Assembly (NCBI GenBank): GCA_033557465.1
Contig: CM066034.1
Coordinates: 988,381,637 to 988,445,636, forward strand
Direction of reading: 5' to 3'
Origin: Ichthyophis bannanicus
Lineage: Eukaryota; Chordata; Amphibia; Gymnophiona; Ichthyophiidae
DNA length: 64,000 nucleotides
Shown: piece by piece, positions 1 to 10,739 of the stretch
Numbering within the stretch: position 1 is the first letter of the stretch
How the letters are laid out: each line of letters begins with the position of its first letter
The notes under the pieces: generated by a model
The model's database searches: none
What the model was told of the DNA's origin: nothing
The model's input: only the letters and a program-made list of their open reading frames with translations
Translations under genes and position numbers: made by a program

Positions 1-309
1 TAACTAAACCAACTGAGAACGTTAATATGCTCAGATGCATAAGGAGAGGTGTTAGTGACAGGACAAAGAAGGTAATATTGGCTTTATATAGGTAAAGAGA
101 CCATGGCCGGCTCCACCATTAGGCAAAGTAGGTGGTTACTTGGTATGGCAAATTCTGGGTGGGGAGCAGACCAGGGCATTCAAAGCTAAACAATAGATTC
201 TGACAGCCTGGGGGGAGGGAAGGGGGTTAAAGTTTAAGGTTTTCCTGTGGCGCCAGCACCTTGAATCAACTCTGGGGGCGGCCCGGTAGCAAATCCTTAG
301 AGTCTTGGT
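1..309. other. unassigned flank
   Basis: No coding potential, RNA gene or repeat boundary that I can support. It lies downstream of the 3' end of the minus-strand host gene and ends at the first MITE arm. Confidence 0.4.
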
Positions 310-1085
310 ATTTCACTTCCAGTCCTTGAGGACCGTCATAGATCAGGTTTTCAGGATATCCCTAGTGAATAAGCATACGACAGATATGCAGGCAATGGAG
401 CTAGTAGCCATGCAAATCTCTCTCATCTATTTAACACTAGAAGCCCCAAAAGGAATTTTACCTAGAAACCCCAAAGTGTGTCAATTGACGCATTATCACG
501 ACGACTGCGTTTATCATGAAATGCAGATGTGAATTAATGTGAAGTTACTTATTTGTTAAATACGTGCAGTATGTGACATCATTATATGACATCATCGTGT
601 TTGTTGTTTGTAATGTTGGAGTAAAACTGTGAACAGTGATTGAGATGCGCCACCTAGTGGGAACATGAATTTATACCTAGAAGCCCCAAAGTACGTCAAT
701 TGACGCATTCAAGACAACTGAGTGCGTTAATTGACATACTTTGGGGCTTCTGGGTATAAATTAATTTTCCCGCTAGGTGGTGCATCTGTCATTAATTTTC
801 AATGCACATATTTGAACATCTTGACCTTGCTAACAAAGTCATGGAACATGACTAACATAGTTCTAGCAGTGGCGCTGGTATACAACTTTGAAGATGCATT
901 TGCGTCAATTGACGCACTTTGGGGCTTCTAGTGTTAAACTTATCTTTATACCACCTTTCTACTATTCAAAGCTGTTTACAGTGAAACAATAATTTAACAG
1001 GAGCATAAGGCGTGCAGTTATACAGGACTCCTTAGGGGTATCCTGAAAACCTGATCCATTGGCAGCCCTCAAGGACTGGGAGTGA
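310..1085. repeat. palindromic hAT-like MITE split by a piggyBac-like MITE
   Basis: The left arm (about 310-360) and right arm (about 1035-1085) are inverted copies of each other. Both carry CAGTCCTTGAGG at the tip and GATCAGGTTTTCAGGATA further in. The same arm sequence is seen at 18335-18500, so this is a dispersed non-autonomous family. The interior is interrupted at 435-933 by a second element with its own terminal inverted repeats, which dates that element as the younger insertion. I could not define a target duplication, so the hAT assignment rests on resemblance to the better-bounded copies elsewhere in the window. Confidence 0.55.
435..933. mobile_element. piggyBac-like MITE with TTAA target sites
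   Basis: A 499-bp non-coding element bounded on both sides by TTAA (431-434 and 934-937), the target duplication typical of the piggyBac superfamily. Its ends are inverted: CACTAGAAGCCCCAAA at the left and its complement at the right. Behind the tips sits GTCAATTGACGCA, which contains a self-complementary 10-mer. The tip motif recurs in direct orientation near 460 and 678 and inverted near 735 and 905, so smaller hairpins are nested inside. No transposase ORF is present, so it is non-autonomous. The superfamily call rests on the TTAA sites and length only. Confidence 0.7.
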
Positions 1086-2913
1086 CCAACGCTCTAAGGC
1101 TGTCCCAAGATATTTTTGTGGTAGGAATTTTCCACATATGGAAGGTGTCTAGAGGGAGGTTCTGCCCATCCTTAAGAGTAGGGCAGTCGCCCAGGGAGCA
1201 GGTGGGAGGTGCTCTGGCACTCCAGCGAGGGGAAGATCAATTGTTCTCCTTTCCAGTAGGAGAATCTGTTGATCTCATCAAACCAGTTGGAAGAATCCTG
1301 AGGAGAGATCTGTGCAAGCTTTGCCTACAAGCATGAATATTCCTTGGTTGTCTTGGGACATTGCTTCGGGTTGCATTTGCTCACCCACAAGGTATTTGAC
1401 ATGATTTTTGTCTTCAGAGTGGAAGCAGAGGCCTCCTGCAGTTTCTTGGTGGTTAAAAGTGTGTAATAAAACTTAGATAATATTGACAAAGCTTCTGCTT
1501 GTTTGTATCAAGAGGAAGCTGTTGTAGTCTCAGTCTCTTGGATGATTTAGGGACTTCCTAGTGAGGGATTTCCTCCTGAGTAAGAGGGGGAGAGGAAAAG
1601 GAAACCTAGTGGGAACACAAGAAGGCCCAAGGCTTTCCTGCTAATGTGCACAAGAGAATTGAGAAGTGGATTTCAAGTACATTGGCACATTTTATGTTTT
1701 GGAAATGTGTAATTACTGAGGACTGACGCTGGCAAATTTACAGACTAGTTTCCCTGTAATATTCTCCAGTTGTGTTGGCTTTTTTTTTTTTTTTTTTTTG
1801 CTTTATCAAGTGAATTTTTCTAATTTGGAACAAACATACTAGACATGGATATTTTTTTTGATACGAAGTTTGGGATCCCCTAAGTTTGCTTCCAGCTATT
1901 GTTCCCACTCCAACCACCTGATACAGGCAGTAACTTTTATACCGCAGCCTCTGAAGGTAGACCTGTTTGATTTGCAGGATGTGTCCTGAAAACAGGAGTT
2001 ACCTAGGCCACTAGTGGGACCCCTACCTTTTCTGTGCTCCGTTTTTCTGAGATCTGCTATGCATGAGAACACTGAAGTGACGGAAGCGATTTTGAGAGAG
2101 GCTACAAAATGATATTGGGCTTACGACCCTCAAAATGCCATCCTCCTCCTCTCCTCCCATACCCTCTGCTCATCACCCCCTTCCCTCCCATGACCATCCT
2201 CCTCTCGCCATGTCTGCCCCGTATTTCTCCCTTTTAGCTTCATACCTCTCCAGCAAGGAGGCATGAGGCAAAAATATTAAAATATTTCCAAATGTGAAAA
2301 AATAGTAGAACCCAATCGGAATTAACAGGAATCACCTGGAGATCTGTCAACTGCCGATTATTTGGACCTGAAGCAGGGTTCCTTGAAAAATTGGAAGAAA
2401 ACCCGAAACGTGAGCCACGTCGTCTGTCTTTCTGGCGCTTTGGCAGTACTTTGGCAAAAGCTAAATTAAAAAAATTCTACTTTTATAAGGTTATTTAATA
2501 AAAGGAGAGGTCACGGTGGTGCTATGAACATTTTTTCAGCACTGTGTTGACCAGCTCTGACAAAAAGAGAGGATTTAAGGTTCCAGGGGATTCTTTTGAT
2601 ATTCAGAATTTTTTGTGGTTTGGGGATATTAAAATATTTGACAGGGTTCAATAATCATAGTAAGGAGAAAGTTTCCATAGAAAAAGGAATTTCGAGAACA
2701 ATGGGTCACAATATGAAGTGAGAGGGAAGAAGGTTCAGAGGAAAACATGAGAAAATACGTCTTTGCTGAGAATTTGATAGATGTGTAGAATAGTTTACCA
2801 GCAGAGAGAGTGGCAACAAAACCATGACAAAATTTCAATAAGAATGGGACAGGCACAGAACACAGTGATAAAGGGCAGGTGAGGGGTAATGGGAGAATGA
2901 GGGAGAGGGCCTG
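1086..2913. other. no gene seen; poly-T tract
   Basis: I see no supported gene here. A run of about 20 T lies near 1780-1799, and a C-rich pyrimidine stretch lies near 2140-2230. The short ORFs have no recognisable domain. Confidence 0.4.
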
Positions 2914-2921
2914 CTTTACAC

Positions 2922-3114
2922 CAGGAGTTCTCAACCCAATCCTCAGGACACACATAGCCAGTTGGATTTTCAGAATGACCACTATGAATATGCATATGAG
3001 AAATTTGCATACAATATAGGCAGCACATGCAGATCGCTCTTATGCATAACCCTCGTCGTTATCCTGATAACCTGACTGGCTAGGGTGTCCCAAGAATTGG
3101 GTAGAGAACCCCTG
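2922..3114. mobile_element. hAT-type MITE
   Basis: A 193-bp palindromic element. The left end reads CAGGAGTTCTCAACCC and the right end is the complement of CAGGGGTTCTCTACCC. It is flanked by 8-bp near-identical direct repeats, CTTTACAC at 2914-2921 and CTTTAGAC at 3115-3122, the duplication size used by hAT transposases. The interior carries GAATATGCAT and its inverted counterpart. It has no coding capacity. A related, better-preserved copy lies at 17699-17890 and a half copy near 5430-5540. Confidence 0.75.
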
Positions 3115-3122
3115 CTTTAGAC

Positions 3123-4219
3123 GGAAGAGTACAAGTCAATGGGTGGAGAGTGATGGTACTATGGTATTGATTTCCATAAGACTGGAGCGTCCTGCAGGGC
3201 CAGAAGTTTCGAACACTGCTTTCACCAGTTTTAATAGCTGTTTAGATTATTACAAAGATTAGCAGTAAAAACAGCAGGGGTTGGTGTTGGTTTAACTATG
3301 CCTGGGTTAAAAAGAGTGGTGGTGGAACAGGGTACAGAGATTAGGTAAAAGGTACTGAGTTAGTTAGTTGTGGTTTAAATAATGGGAATTTATATGCACA
3401 CAATCTATATATTGAGCATTTCTATGACATAGAAAGGCGGAGGACCAGAGAGAAAGATGACAGGGCTGACTGAAAAAAGTCAACTTGGTTGTTAACCGCC
3501 TGCATCTACCATGTTACGCTGTGTAAAGAGCTGGTGAGCTATGTTTGCTTCATCGAGTTCCCTTGTATTCCACTTGGCAGGCTAAGGAATGCGGCAGCTA
3601 CGAAACCTCCAGTAGCAAAGCAGACACAAAGGGAGATGCCCAGGGTGAGGCTTCTTATAAGAGATGACCCTCTTGCTGTAAATGGAACATGTTTGTAGTG
3701 TGGGCCTGAGATTCTCATACTCCAAACCAGCAGACAATAGTACCTCTTATATCATAAGAGGTCTCATAACTGCCACCTGTCATAATGTCTAAGATGCATG
3801 GGGTGCATCAGTTAGTTTGTCAATAAAGTGGAATGAAAGAGAATTAGCGTTATTAGGGGGGAGCATTTTATAGTGGTTATAAAGCAATTATTCACATGAC
3901 CTCTGTGCGTAATGTCTTCCATGGTATATTACACACTGATAGCGCTCTGGGATTAATGGGCTGATATTTCCAAGATCCCCAGTACTCAGTGCCCAGGGCT
4001 GTTGGCCGTGTCTATTAGTCAGAACTTACAGTCACTTAAATCACCCCGCATTTTCTTAGATAGCGAGAAATGTATTTAAAAAATAAATAGCAAACAGGGA
4101 CTTATAAAGCTTTCAGTTTGCTCTCTTTTCTAACACAAAAAAATAACCTTTTGTTTCAATAAACTCTGCAAATTAACAAACTGATGTGCAAAAAGATAAT
4201 AGTGAATAGGTTGTGTGTG
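3123..4219. other. no gene seen
   Basis: Probably sequence downstream of the host gene's polyadenylation site, or distal 3' UTR if a farther site is used. Nothing is recognisable beyond short ORFs and AT-rich stretches. Confidence 0.35.
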
Positions 4220-4677
4220 TTTATTTAACTACATGATATATATATATATATATATATATTTTAATATATATATCTATATGCATTCATACTGCATTATTTA
4301 ATGTTCTTAGAATGGTAATTTCTTGGATCTTCTAAGCATCCTAAGGGCACTTTCAGGCTCAACCGATTTCATCCAATGTTATCTGGATCAAAAATACAGA
4401 GAAAATGAGCAGCGGAGACAGACAGATCCCTGGGATGTGTCCAAAAAAGCCTTCCTGCCAAAAATATGGCACAACCTTTGAAGACAGGAATGTTTGCCCA
4501 TGTTTGCCCAATTGCTAAGAGTCATGCCTCCCACCCCCCCACCCCTTCCCCAGGCGTCTTCTGTCGCTGCATCTTCAGACAGTTGTTGGCTGTAAGAAAT
4601 TCTCAAAAATGATAAAAAGAAACAGTCTCCCTGAATGATTTCCTATGACCCAAGTGGTTTTGGTTTCAGATGGAGGC
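4220..4677 (-). other. ABLIM1: candidate proximal 3' UTR of the ABLIM gene
   Basis: This stretch directly follows the stop codon (complement of 4678-4680) on the minus strand. The first hexamer I find that could serve as a polyadenylation signal is AATAAA on the minus strand at 4220-4225. A (TA)n tract lies just beyond it. Mammalian ABLIM transcripts can have long 3' UTRs, so the true end may lie farther left. Confidence 0.4.
4236..4275. repeat. (TA)n microsatellite
   Basis: About twelve TA units, a short interruption, then a second short TA-rich run. Confidence 0.85.
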
Positions 4678-4791
4678 TTAGAAGAGTCGAACTCTTTTCT
4701 TCATTTCGTTACGTTTCCAGAGAGGTAACTTGTCGAATTCTTGTATGGGCATCCCAAAGATCTCCTGGAACACTTCAGGGGCCAGATGGCG
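4678..4791 (-). CDS. ABLIM1: ABLIM terminal coding exon: villin headpiece core and stop
   Basis: The exon begins after a TTTAACCAG acceptor (AG at the complement of 4792-4793), in phase 0, and ends with TAA. It encodes 37 residues starting [14 protein letters not shown], continuing with [15 protein letters not shown] and ending in Leu-Phe. This is the compact three-helix villin headpiece, an F-actin-binding module found at the extreme C terminus of villins, dematin and the actin-binding LIM proteins. The hydrophobic-cap Trp, the following basic cluster and the terminal LF expected of an actin-binding headpiece are all present. The Ala-Pro-Glu-Val-Phe and Leu-Pro-Leu-Trp signatures fit what I remember of ABLIM1. 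ABLIM2 and ABLIM3 are not excluded. The previous exon (9608-9688) ends in phase 0 on TRLE, giving the family's TRLERHL junction. Confidence 0.93.
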   Translation of the reverse strand, partial: RHLAPEVFQEIFGMPIQEFDKLPLWKRNEMKKRVRLF

Positions 4792-4882
4792 CTGGTTAAA
4801 GGAGAAAGACATCAGTGTCAGCGGCAAACATAATATTCAGCACTTCAACTCATTTTTAATGGAGAACATCACCTAGGCAAGC

Positions 4883-4959
4883 TGTACTGTGTAGGGGAAG
4901 ATGAATAATTGATTTTCAGATGTACTGTGTAGGGGAAGATGAATAATTTGATTTTCAGA
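4883..4959. repeat. 38-39 bp tandem duplication
   Basis: Two adjacent, nearly identical copies (4883-4920 and 4921-4959) differing by one T. They lie in the last intron, about 90 bp upstream of the terminal exon's acceptor. Confidence 0.9.
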
Positions 4960-5065
4960 TTGAACAATTCGAGGACAATATTCCAAGAACTTATGCAGTC
5001 AGCAAAACGAGGGCAGACAAAAAGTTACACGTTCAGCAGCGAAATTCAGCCACTGAACACAGAGG

Positions 5066-5345
5066 GCCCGATATTCAAAAGGAGATTGTGTGTCCGATTA
5101 TTCAGCAGTGGTGGCTAGGCACTTTTAAAGCACCTGGTTGTGCCACTGAAATTTAAACCAAATATTCAGTACTGGAGCCTATTCAGCGTCTGGTGCTGAA
5201 TATCCAGTTTGGCTGGTGATTGTGGCAGTGATATTAAGCCACTAACTAGATTGTGAAACCGCATAAAGTGAGGACAGCTATTGACCTGTCCTAACGTTAT
5301 GTGGTTTAATAATCCGGTTAGTGGCTCAATATCACCACTGCTGCT
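5066..5345. repeat. GGGCCCGATATTCAAA-type dispersed repeat
   Basis: This opens with GGGCCCGATATTCAAA and contains several copies of the words ATTCAG and GAATATCC plus CGGTTAGTGGC in both orientations. Similar sequence lies near 32669-33060, 35740-35960, 41440-41620 and 42310-42460. It is probably a non-autonomous DNA element with long, degenerate inverted repeats. No target duplication was found. Confidence 0.5.
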
Positions 5346-5361
5346 GCTGCTGCTGCTGCTG
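5338..5361. repeat. (CTG)8 microsatellite
   Basis: Eight perfect CTG units at the edge of the preceding repeat. Confidence 0.9.
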
Positions 5362-5429
5362 CAACTGCTAACCAGCTAAACCCTTTTGACTATTGCCTCC
5401 TATATGCTTACCAGCTGCCAGTAAAAATG

Positions 5430-5540
5430 CAAGTCTCAACCCAGTCCTCGGGACACATCTAGCCAGTCAGGTTTATAGGATAACCACAAGGAATATGCAT
5501 GAGAGAGATTTGCATTGAGTATCTCATGGATCGTGCCTGG
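5430..5540. repeat. hAT-type MITE, left half
   Basis: This matches the left arm of the 2922-3114 and 17699-17890 family (CTCAACCCAGTCCTCGGGACAC and GGAATATGCATGAGA). The right arm is missing. Confidence 0.55.
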
Positions 5541-5659
5541 GTGAAGTTAGGATGGCGTATGTTAATGCCTAGCTAAACATATAAGGGCCCTTCTACTAAA
5601 GGGCAGAAGCTGTCAGTGCGGGTCTAGAAATCTACTTTTGGTCGCAGCTTGCCAAGAAA

Positions 5660-5708
5660 ACCCAGGGGCTGAGTTGCCAGGAGTCAGCATCGACTCAACA
5701 GCACAGAT
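5660..5708 (+). repeat. RTE-type 3' tail fragment
   Basis: GAGTTGCCAGGAGTCAGCATCGACTCAACAGCAC resembles the conserved 3' end of RTE/BovB LINEs and of SINEs that share that tail. A similar, longer tail ends near 28436. Confidence 0.4.
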
Positions 5709-6454
5709 ATATAAGATGTAGAATCATAGGGGGAAGCAGTGTGGACAAGTGAGCACTTAATCTTCACGTGTGGTGGAAATGTCTGTAGGCGCAAAGATTC
5801 TGGAATGATTATATCAGCATTATGGAAGAAATTATAGAACCCAGGATTCCTAGGGACACACAAGATTTTCTACTATGCAATTATCTCACACATTGATGAG
5901 CAAACTTCGGAATTTCTTAGAATTTTGCACAGTGGCCGCATGGGGAGAGATAATGAGAAACCAGCAGGAATGCAGATAGCCAGACATTAAAGGGTTTTGT
6001 AGAAGGTTAGGTGACTTTTAAAGCCTTAAGAACTTGACTGCCCTAAAGAAGGGAAAGGGCAAGAAGATGGAAGCGATCCGCAAGAAGGTTCTAGAAGGTG
6101 GGACTGTGTAAGAAGGGAGGTAACACTACTATAACGTACTGTAACTTTGGCAATGTTAAGAAGACCTAATGTTCTCTAAGTTTTACTCTTTTGGAAGGGG
6201 TTAATAGGGATGGGAGGGGTAGTTGATGTAAGGGATTGTTGATATTGGTTAGATAAAATGGAGGCAGGAGGTGGGGGGAGACAGCCTATTATGTAAGACC
6301 AGGGCTTTATTGGTGCTGGTACACAACAGTATAGTGTATTGGCACATTTTACTGGGGGACGGCACCAGGAGGCCAGTGGCAGCTGCTTCAGGCTTCCTTA
6401 AAAAAATAAAAAAAAAGAAGAAAAGCCTCAGCGATTCGGCACCCAGCTGTGGCG

Positions 6455-6697
6455 CCGCCTTTCCTGTATCGGCAGTAGCGATGGGCATCAAACTTTAAAC
6501 AAAAAGCCATGAGTCTTTGCGACTCTGCGCTTGGAAGGCCAGCAAATGCCCGCCCCCTCTGGCGTGATGTGATGCCTCGGAAAGGGTGGGCATCTGCAGG
6601 CCTTCCGGGCATGGAGTCACAAAGAAATGCACTTTTTTTTCAATGTTTAAAGTTCAATGCCTGCTGCTACCACTGCAGACACAGGAAACGCGGCAGA
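6455..6697. repeat. long imperfect palindrome
   Basis: The arms are about 6455-6568 and 6578-6697 and pair along most of their length with a centre near 6573. Matching words include GGCAGTAGCGATGGGCAT on the left against the complement of TGCCTGCTGCTACCACTGC on the right, CTTTAAAC, GACTC and GGAAGGCC. Overlapping ORFs run through it on both strands, as expected of a palindrome. It immediately precedes the minisatellite-bearing repeat at 6767, and the second copy of that repeat (53520) lacks it. Confidence 0.75.
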
Positions 6698-6766
6698 GGG
6701 GTTGGGGGGTTAATGGCTGGAAGGGAGATGCTGGATACCAAGAGGGGGTGTTAATGGCTGGTTGCC

Positions 6767-9030
6767 TTTAACCTTTCCCAGCATGCACGGCTTCACAGAT
6801 ACAGCCGCTAGCGTGAGGGAAAAGACTCCTCACACTAGTGGCTGTGCAGAGGGAGCCGGGGCCTTGCACGGGCCTCTGCAGTCCCTTAGACAGCCACAGG
6901 GCTCTTCGGGGTGGGGGGGGGGCTAGGACTGCAAATGGGCCATGATGGAGGGGGGGGGGCTAGGACTGGATGGGCCGTGATGGGGGGCTAGGACTGCAAA
7001 TGGGCTGTGATGGGGGGGACTTAGATTGGAAATGGACTGTGATGGGGGGGGGGCTAGGACTGCAAATGGGCTGTAATGGTGGGGGGGCTAGGACTGGATG
7101 GACTGTGATGGGGGAATTTGGATTGGAAATGGACTGTGATGGGGGGGCTAGGACTGCAAATGGGCTGTAATGGTGGTGGGGGGGAGCCTAGAACTGGAAA
7201 TGGGCTGTAATGGGGGGGGGGGGACTTGGACTGGAAATGGGCTGACGAGGGGGCTGGAAATTTGCTGATGGGGGAGCTTGGAGTGGAAATGGGCTGATGG
7301 GGACTGGAATGGAACTGGAAAAGAGCATATGGGGGCTAGGACTGGAAATGAGCTGATGGGGGCTGGAATAGGACTGGAAATGGGCTGATGGGGGCTGGAA
7401 ATGGGCTGATGGGGGCTGGAAATGGGCTGATTAGGGGGCTAGGATTGGAAATGGGCTGATGGGGGGCTGGAATGGAACTGGAAAAGAGCATATGGGGGGC
7501 TAGGACTGGAAATGGGCTGACGAGGGGGCTAGGATTGGAAATGGGCTGATGGGGGAGCTTGGAGTGGAAATACGCTGATGGGGGGGCTGGAATGTTACTG
7601 GAAAAGAGCATATGGGGGGCTAGGACTGGAAATGGGCTGACGAGGGGGCTAGGACTGGAAATGGGCTGATGGGGGGAGCTTGGACTACAAATGGGTGATG
7701 GGCTGGAATAGGACTGGAAATGGCTAATGGAATAGGACTGGAAATGGGCTGATGGGGGCTGGAATAGGACTGGAAGCGGGCTGAGGGGAGTTGGAATAGG
7801 GCTGGAAATGTGCTGACAAGGGGGCTAGGATTGGAAATTGGCTGATGGGGGAGCTTGGAGTGGAGATGAGCTGAAGGGGGCTGGAATGGAACTGGAAAAA
7901 AAGCATATTGGGGCTAGAACTGGAAATGGGCTGATGTGGGGGCTTGGGAGATTGAGACTAGAAGGAAGCGGATGTTGGGTGGGTCTGGAACTATAAGGGA
8001 GCTGGTTTTGGGGGAGGACTAGAAAGGATTGGGGATGGGGGAATGAGAATGGAGAGGGGAAAAGATCTTTTGTGTGGGAGATAAGAAAAGTCTACGATGG
8101 GCCGGGTATTGGGAGAGTAAGTGGGGATTGAGAATGGAAGGGTGAAATTTGAGTGGATGATAAAGGAATAAGGAAAGAAAAGGGGGAAAGAGCGAAAGGG
8201 GAAAGATCAGTTTGTTAAAGCAGATATAGAGAGAGAATGGAAAAAATCTAAAAGAGAAGAAAGGACAAATGGAGAGCTTGCAGAAGACACGAAGAAACCA
8301 GAAGAAAGTGACTGGAGCAATTGCAGCTGAAAAATAAAATCCCAAACAGAAGGTAGAAAACTACTTTTTATTTTGAATTTATTAACTGGAATATGTCAGG
8401 TCTGGGAAGTGTGTATTGCTAACATCTTCGCGTTTTTGCTTAGTGCAAGCGGAAATTAATTTATAGTTTTATTTCTCCAGTGTTGTACATTTCATGTTTG
8501 GCTTTTGGGGTTCCCAGTTTAATTATCATCTTCCTATTTCTAAATTGTGATCCCTTGTTCTTTATGTGGTTACAGTCTATGTTCTGCATGTGTAACCAAG
8601 TTGAGGTATTCTGTTCATATTGTTTCTATTTGACAGTCCCACTTGTTCTCTTTCCCCCAGTGAGATGTATTGGTATTTTCTGAGATGTACTGGTTTTAAT
8701 ATCTGCAGTATTGCCTTTTGATAGGTAGGGTTTGGTGCTTTGTGAGTCCTGATAGTGCTGTTATGATACGGTGGGTTTGCTATGGGTTCTAAATGATCAG
8801 TGTTTGTAGTGCTTCCTAATGGTCCTGGTGGTTGTCACTGCAATACGGTAATGCAGAAATCTGTTAGTCTTTCTTTATTCAGACACTCATTAAGAGGCAT
8901 GTTTACTAAAAGTGCATGTTAACATTATGCAAATATTTACGCAAATGAGGTTCATGATGCAAATGAGGCCCCGCAGTTAATCTCCGCACATGGCCCCGCA
9001 CCCCCCTTGGGCCGCTCCTGGTTGCAGGGG
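6767..9030. repeat. minisatellite-bearing repeat, copy A
   Basis: About 2.2 kb that is repeated at 53520-55680. The 5' part (CCTTTAACC to GCTCTTC), the internal G-rich minisatellite, a purine-rich stretch (about 7930-8340), an AT-rich stretch (8340-8900) and the 3' end (CACATGGCCCCGCACCCCCC) occur in the same order in both copies. No protein domain is visible, and the proline-rich ORFs on the minus strand are translations of the minisatellite. The element class is unknown. It lies in the last intron of the ABLIM gene. Confidence 0.75.
6930..7990. repeat. G-rich minisatellite
   Basis: Tandem variants of a roughly 20-bp unit around GGACTGGAAATGGGCTGATG, separated by G runs of 4 to 12 bases. 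Unit length and order vary, so it is old or actively recombining. Many G runs lie close enough to form G-quadruplexes on the plus strand. The host transcript would carry the C-rich complement. Confidence 0.9.
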
Positions 9031-9607
9031 GTGTGACTACTGTGAGGGTGTGGCTATATAGGGCCGGAGACATGGACAATGACCCGTTCCCTTAAGTTGA
9101 CCCAGTGAGTGTGTACCGGCATAGTTTTTACACTGTGCTTTTTTTTATAAAAAAAAATAAAAATAAAAAATTCTATGAATGGAGATATGTTGTAATTGTA
9201 ATTTGCACTAACAATAAAAATTTAAATTACAAAAAAAAAAGAATATCATAACAGTATCCCTTGGAAGTGCATGACCTAGAGCAAAGGGAAGCAGACCCCT
9301 TTTCAGACTGGCACCTTCCAAATCTGGCACCCTAGGCATCTTAATTCTGGCCCAAAGCCAAGCCTCGCCTCCTCTACCTGCTTCCTTTAAAACTGTCCAC
9401 TTCCTTATGTTCTTTCTCAATCCTTAGTACTGGCTTTGTCACTATAAAACGTTTTCATTTGCACTGCTCAGCATTTAGAAAGGGAATAATACTCTTCAAA
9501 GACTCAAGGAGCTGCAGACCTGTTGGCCTCTTTTTCCTTTTCCTTTGCTTTACCAGGAAAGCAGAAAAATTGGAAAGGCATGTTAAGGGAGAGGTGTCTT
9601 GTCTTAC
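9031..9607. other. intronic, A-rich tail; no gene seen
   Basis: Two A-rich runs (about 9147-9175 and 9228-9240) look like retroposon tails, but I cannot name the element. The rest is unassigned intron up to the exon donor at 9608. Confidence 0.4.
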
Positions 9608-9688
9608 CTCCAGCCTCGTTCTGTCTACATCTTTTATTATTTTATTGCGCCCTCTGCTGGTCACCATGAGTGCTTCATAGGGATAAAT
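9608..9688 (-). CDS. ABLIM1: ABLIM penultimate exon: headpiece N-terminal subdomain
   Basis: This is an 81-nt, phase-0 exon of 27 codons between a TGCTGCACAG acceptor and a GAG/GTAAGA donor. It encodes IYPYEALMVTSRGRNK and then DVDRTRLE. This is the N-terminal lobe of the villin headpiece with the YPYE..L signature, followed directly by the RHL of the terminal exon. The exon sits at the edge of a 70-codon ORF whose remaining residues are intron translation. The GTAAGA donor agrees with the consensus. Confidence 0.93.
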
Positions 9689-10480
9689 CTGTGCAGCAAA
9701 AGAAAACAGCTCTTAAGTCCTAGAGCAAATAGCTGTGGCTGAAACCTCTGAAATTACCATGCAGCAAATTATGGGAGAAAATGCCCTCAACTCAGGGAAT
9801 CATCAAGCAAATGGTGTAAGTCAATTAGAAAATAATTACATGATTAGAGAAGGCTTTTTATTGTCAAGACTGTGTACCACATAAAAATGTAACACCTCGG
9901 ACACTGAAAAAGGCACTTGATAGCCCAATATGCATTAATATAGCCTATACATGTTCCATCTACCTTCAATCCAGCTTGTCTGTAGGGATAGAAACGTGCA
10001 TGATGTGCATGATGTTTGGAAAACCTAAATCTTTTTTCAATTCATAATTGTTAGAATTTAAATTTATAAGGAAGAAGGGAAAGGAGAAAGTCCGCAACTA
10101 TCCAATAAAATCCACAGAGTGGAGAAGGCCACGGCCACACCAGCAATTGCTGCAAGAACAAATTTTATTCAAAAGACTCTTAGGTCCAAAAGACCCAATT
10201 TAAAAGACCTGACTTGGCCAGGTTTTGGCTATAAAGTCTTCATCAAGGGTCTGAAATACAAAAATGACAATAAGCAGCACCATCCCTCACTTGGTTTGCA
10301 GTTTCTCGTGCTGTGAGGGCTTGTGTGCATCAGTGATGCTGAGAGCTAAGCTATCAGTAGCTTAGCTACTGGTAGGGTCTCCCTAGATAGACAGGTCTCA
10401 GCTGAGATGCCAGACTAAGACAAACCACCCATCTGGGCAGCAGCAGAATGGGACGGTGTTGTAAGCGGAGGATCATATTT
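9689..10480. other. intron; one repeat arm near 10140-10320
   Basis: No coding sequence. Around 10190-10250 the minus strand carries TTGATGAAGACTTTATAGCC followed by AAAACCTGGCC. This motif is shared with repeats at 15421 and 29321-29891 (see findings). Confidence 0.4.
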
Positions 10481-10739
10481 CTGTGACAAATGCAACAACA
10501 CTGGATTTAACTGTGCGGAAGAAAGGCTTGACAAATCTACTTCTGTATCTTGCCACAAAAACCCAATGGATAGTCACAAAACAAATTGCACTATAGTGCT
10601 GGAAGATGAGACCCCCAGGTTGGAAGGCACTCAACTGGGGATGAGCCGAAGACTTCTCAGAGTAAAGCAAGCATTTATGATGTGGATGGATCTGCTGATG
10701 TAGCTGCACATGAAAAGAGTCAGAAGTTGCAAAGATGTC

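Noticed and set aside
7336..8345. Proline-rich minus-strand ORFs over the minisatellite
   Set aside because: They are translations of tandem repeats and vary with unit number. The equivalent ORF at 53969-54571 is the same artefact.
9455..9667. A 70-codon minus-strand ORF as a complete gene
   Set aside because: Only its first part is real exon. It reads through a consensus donor at 9608 into intron.
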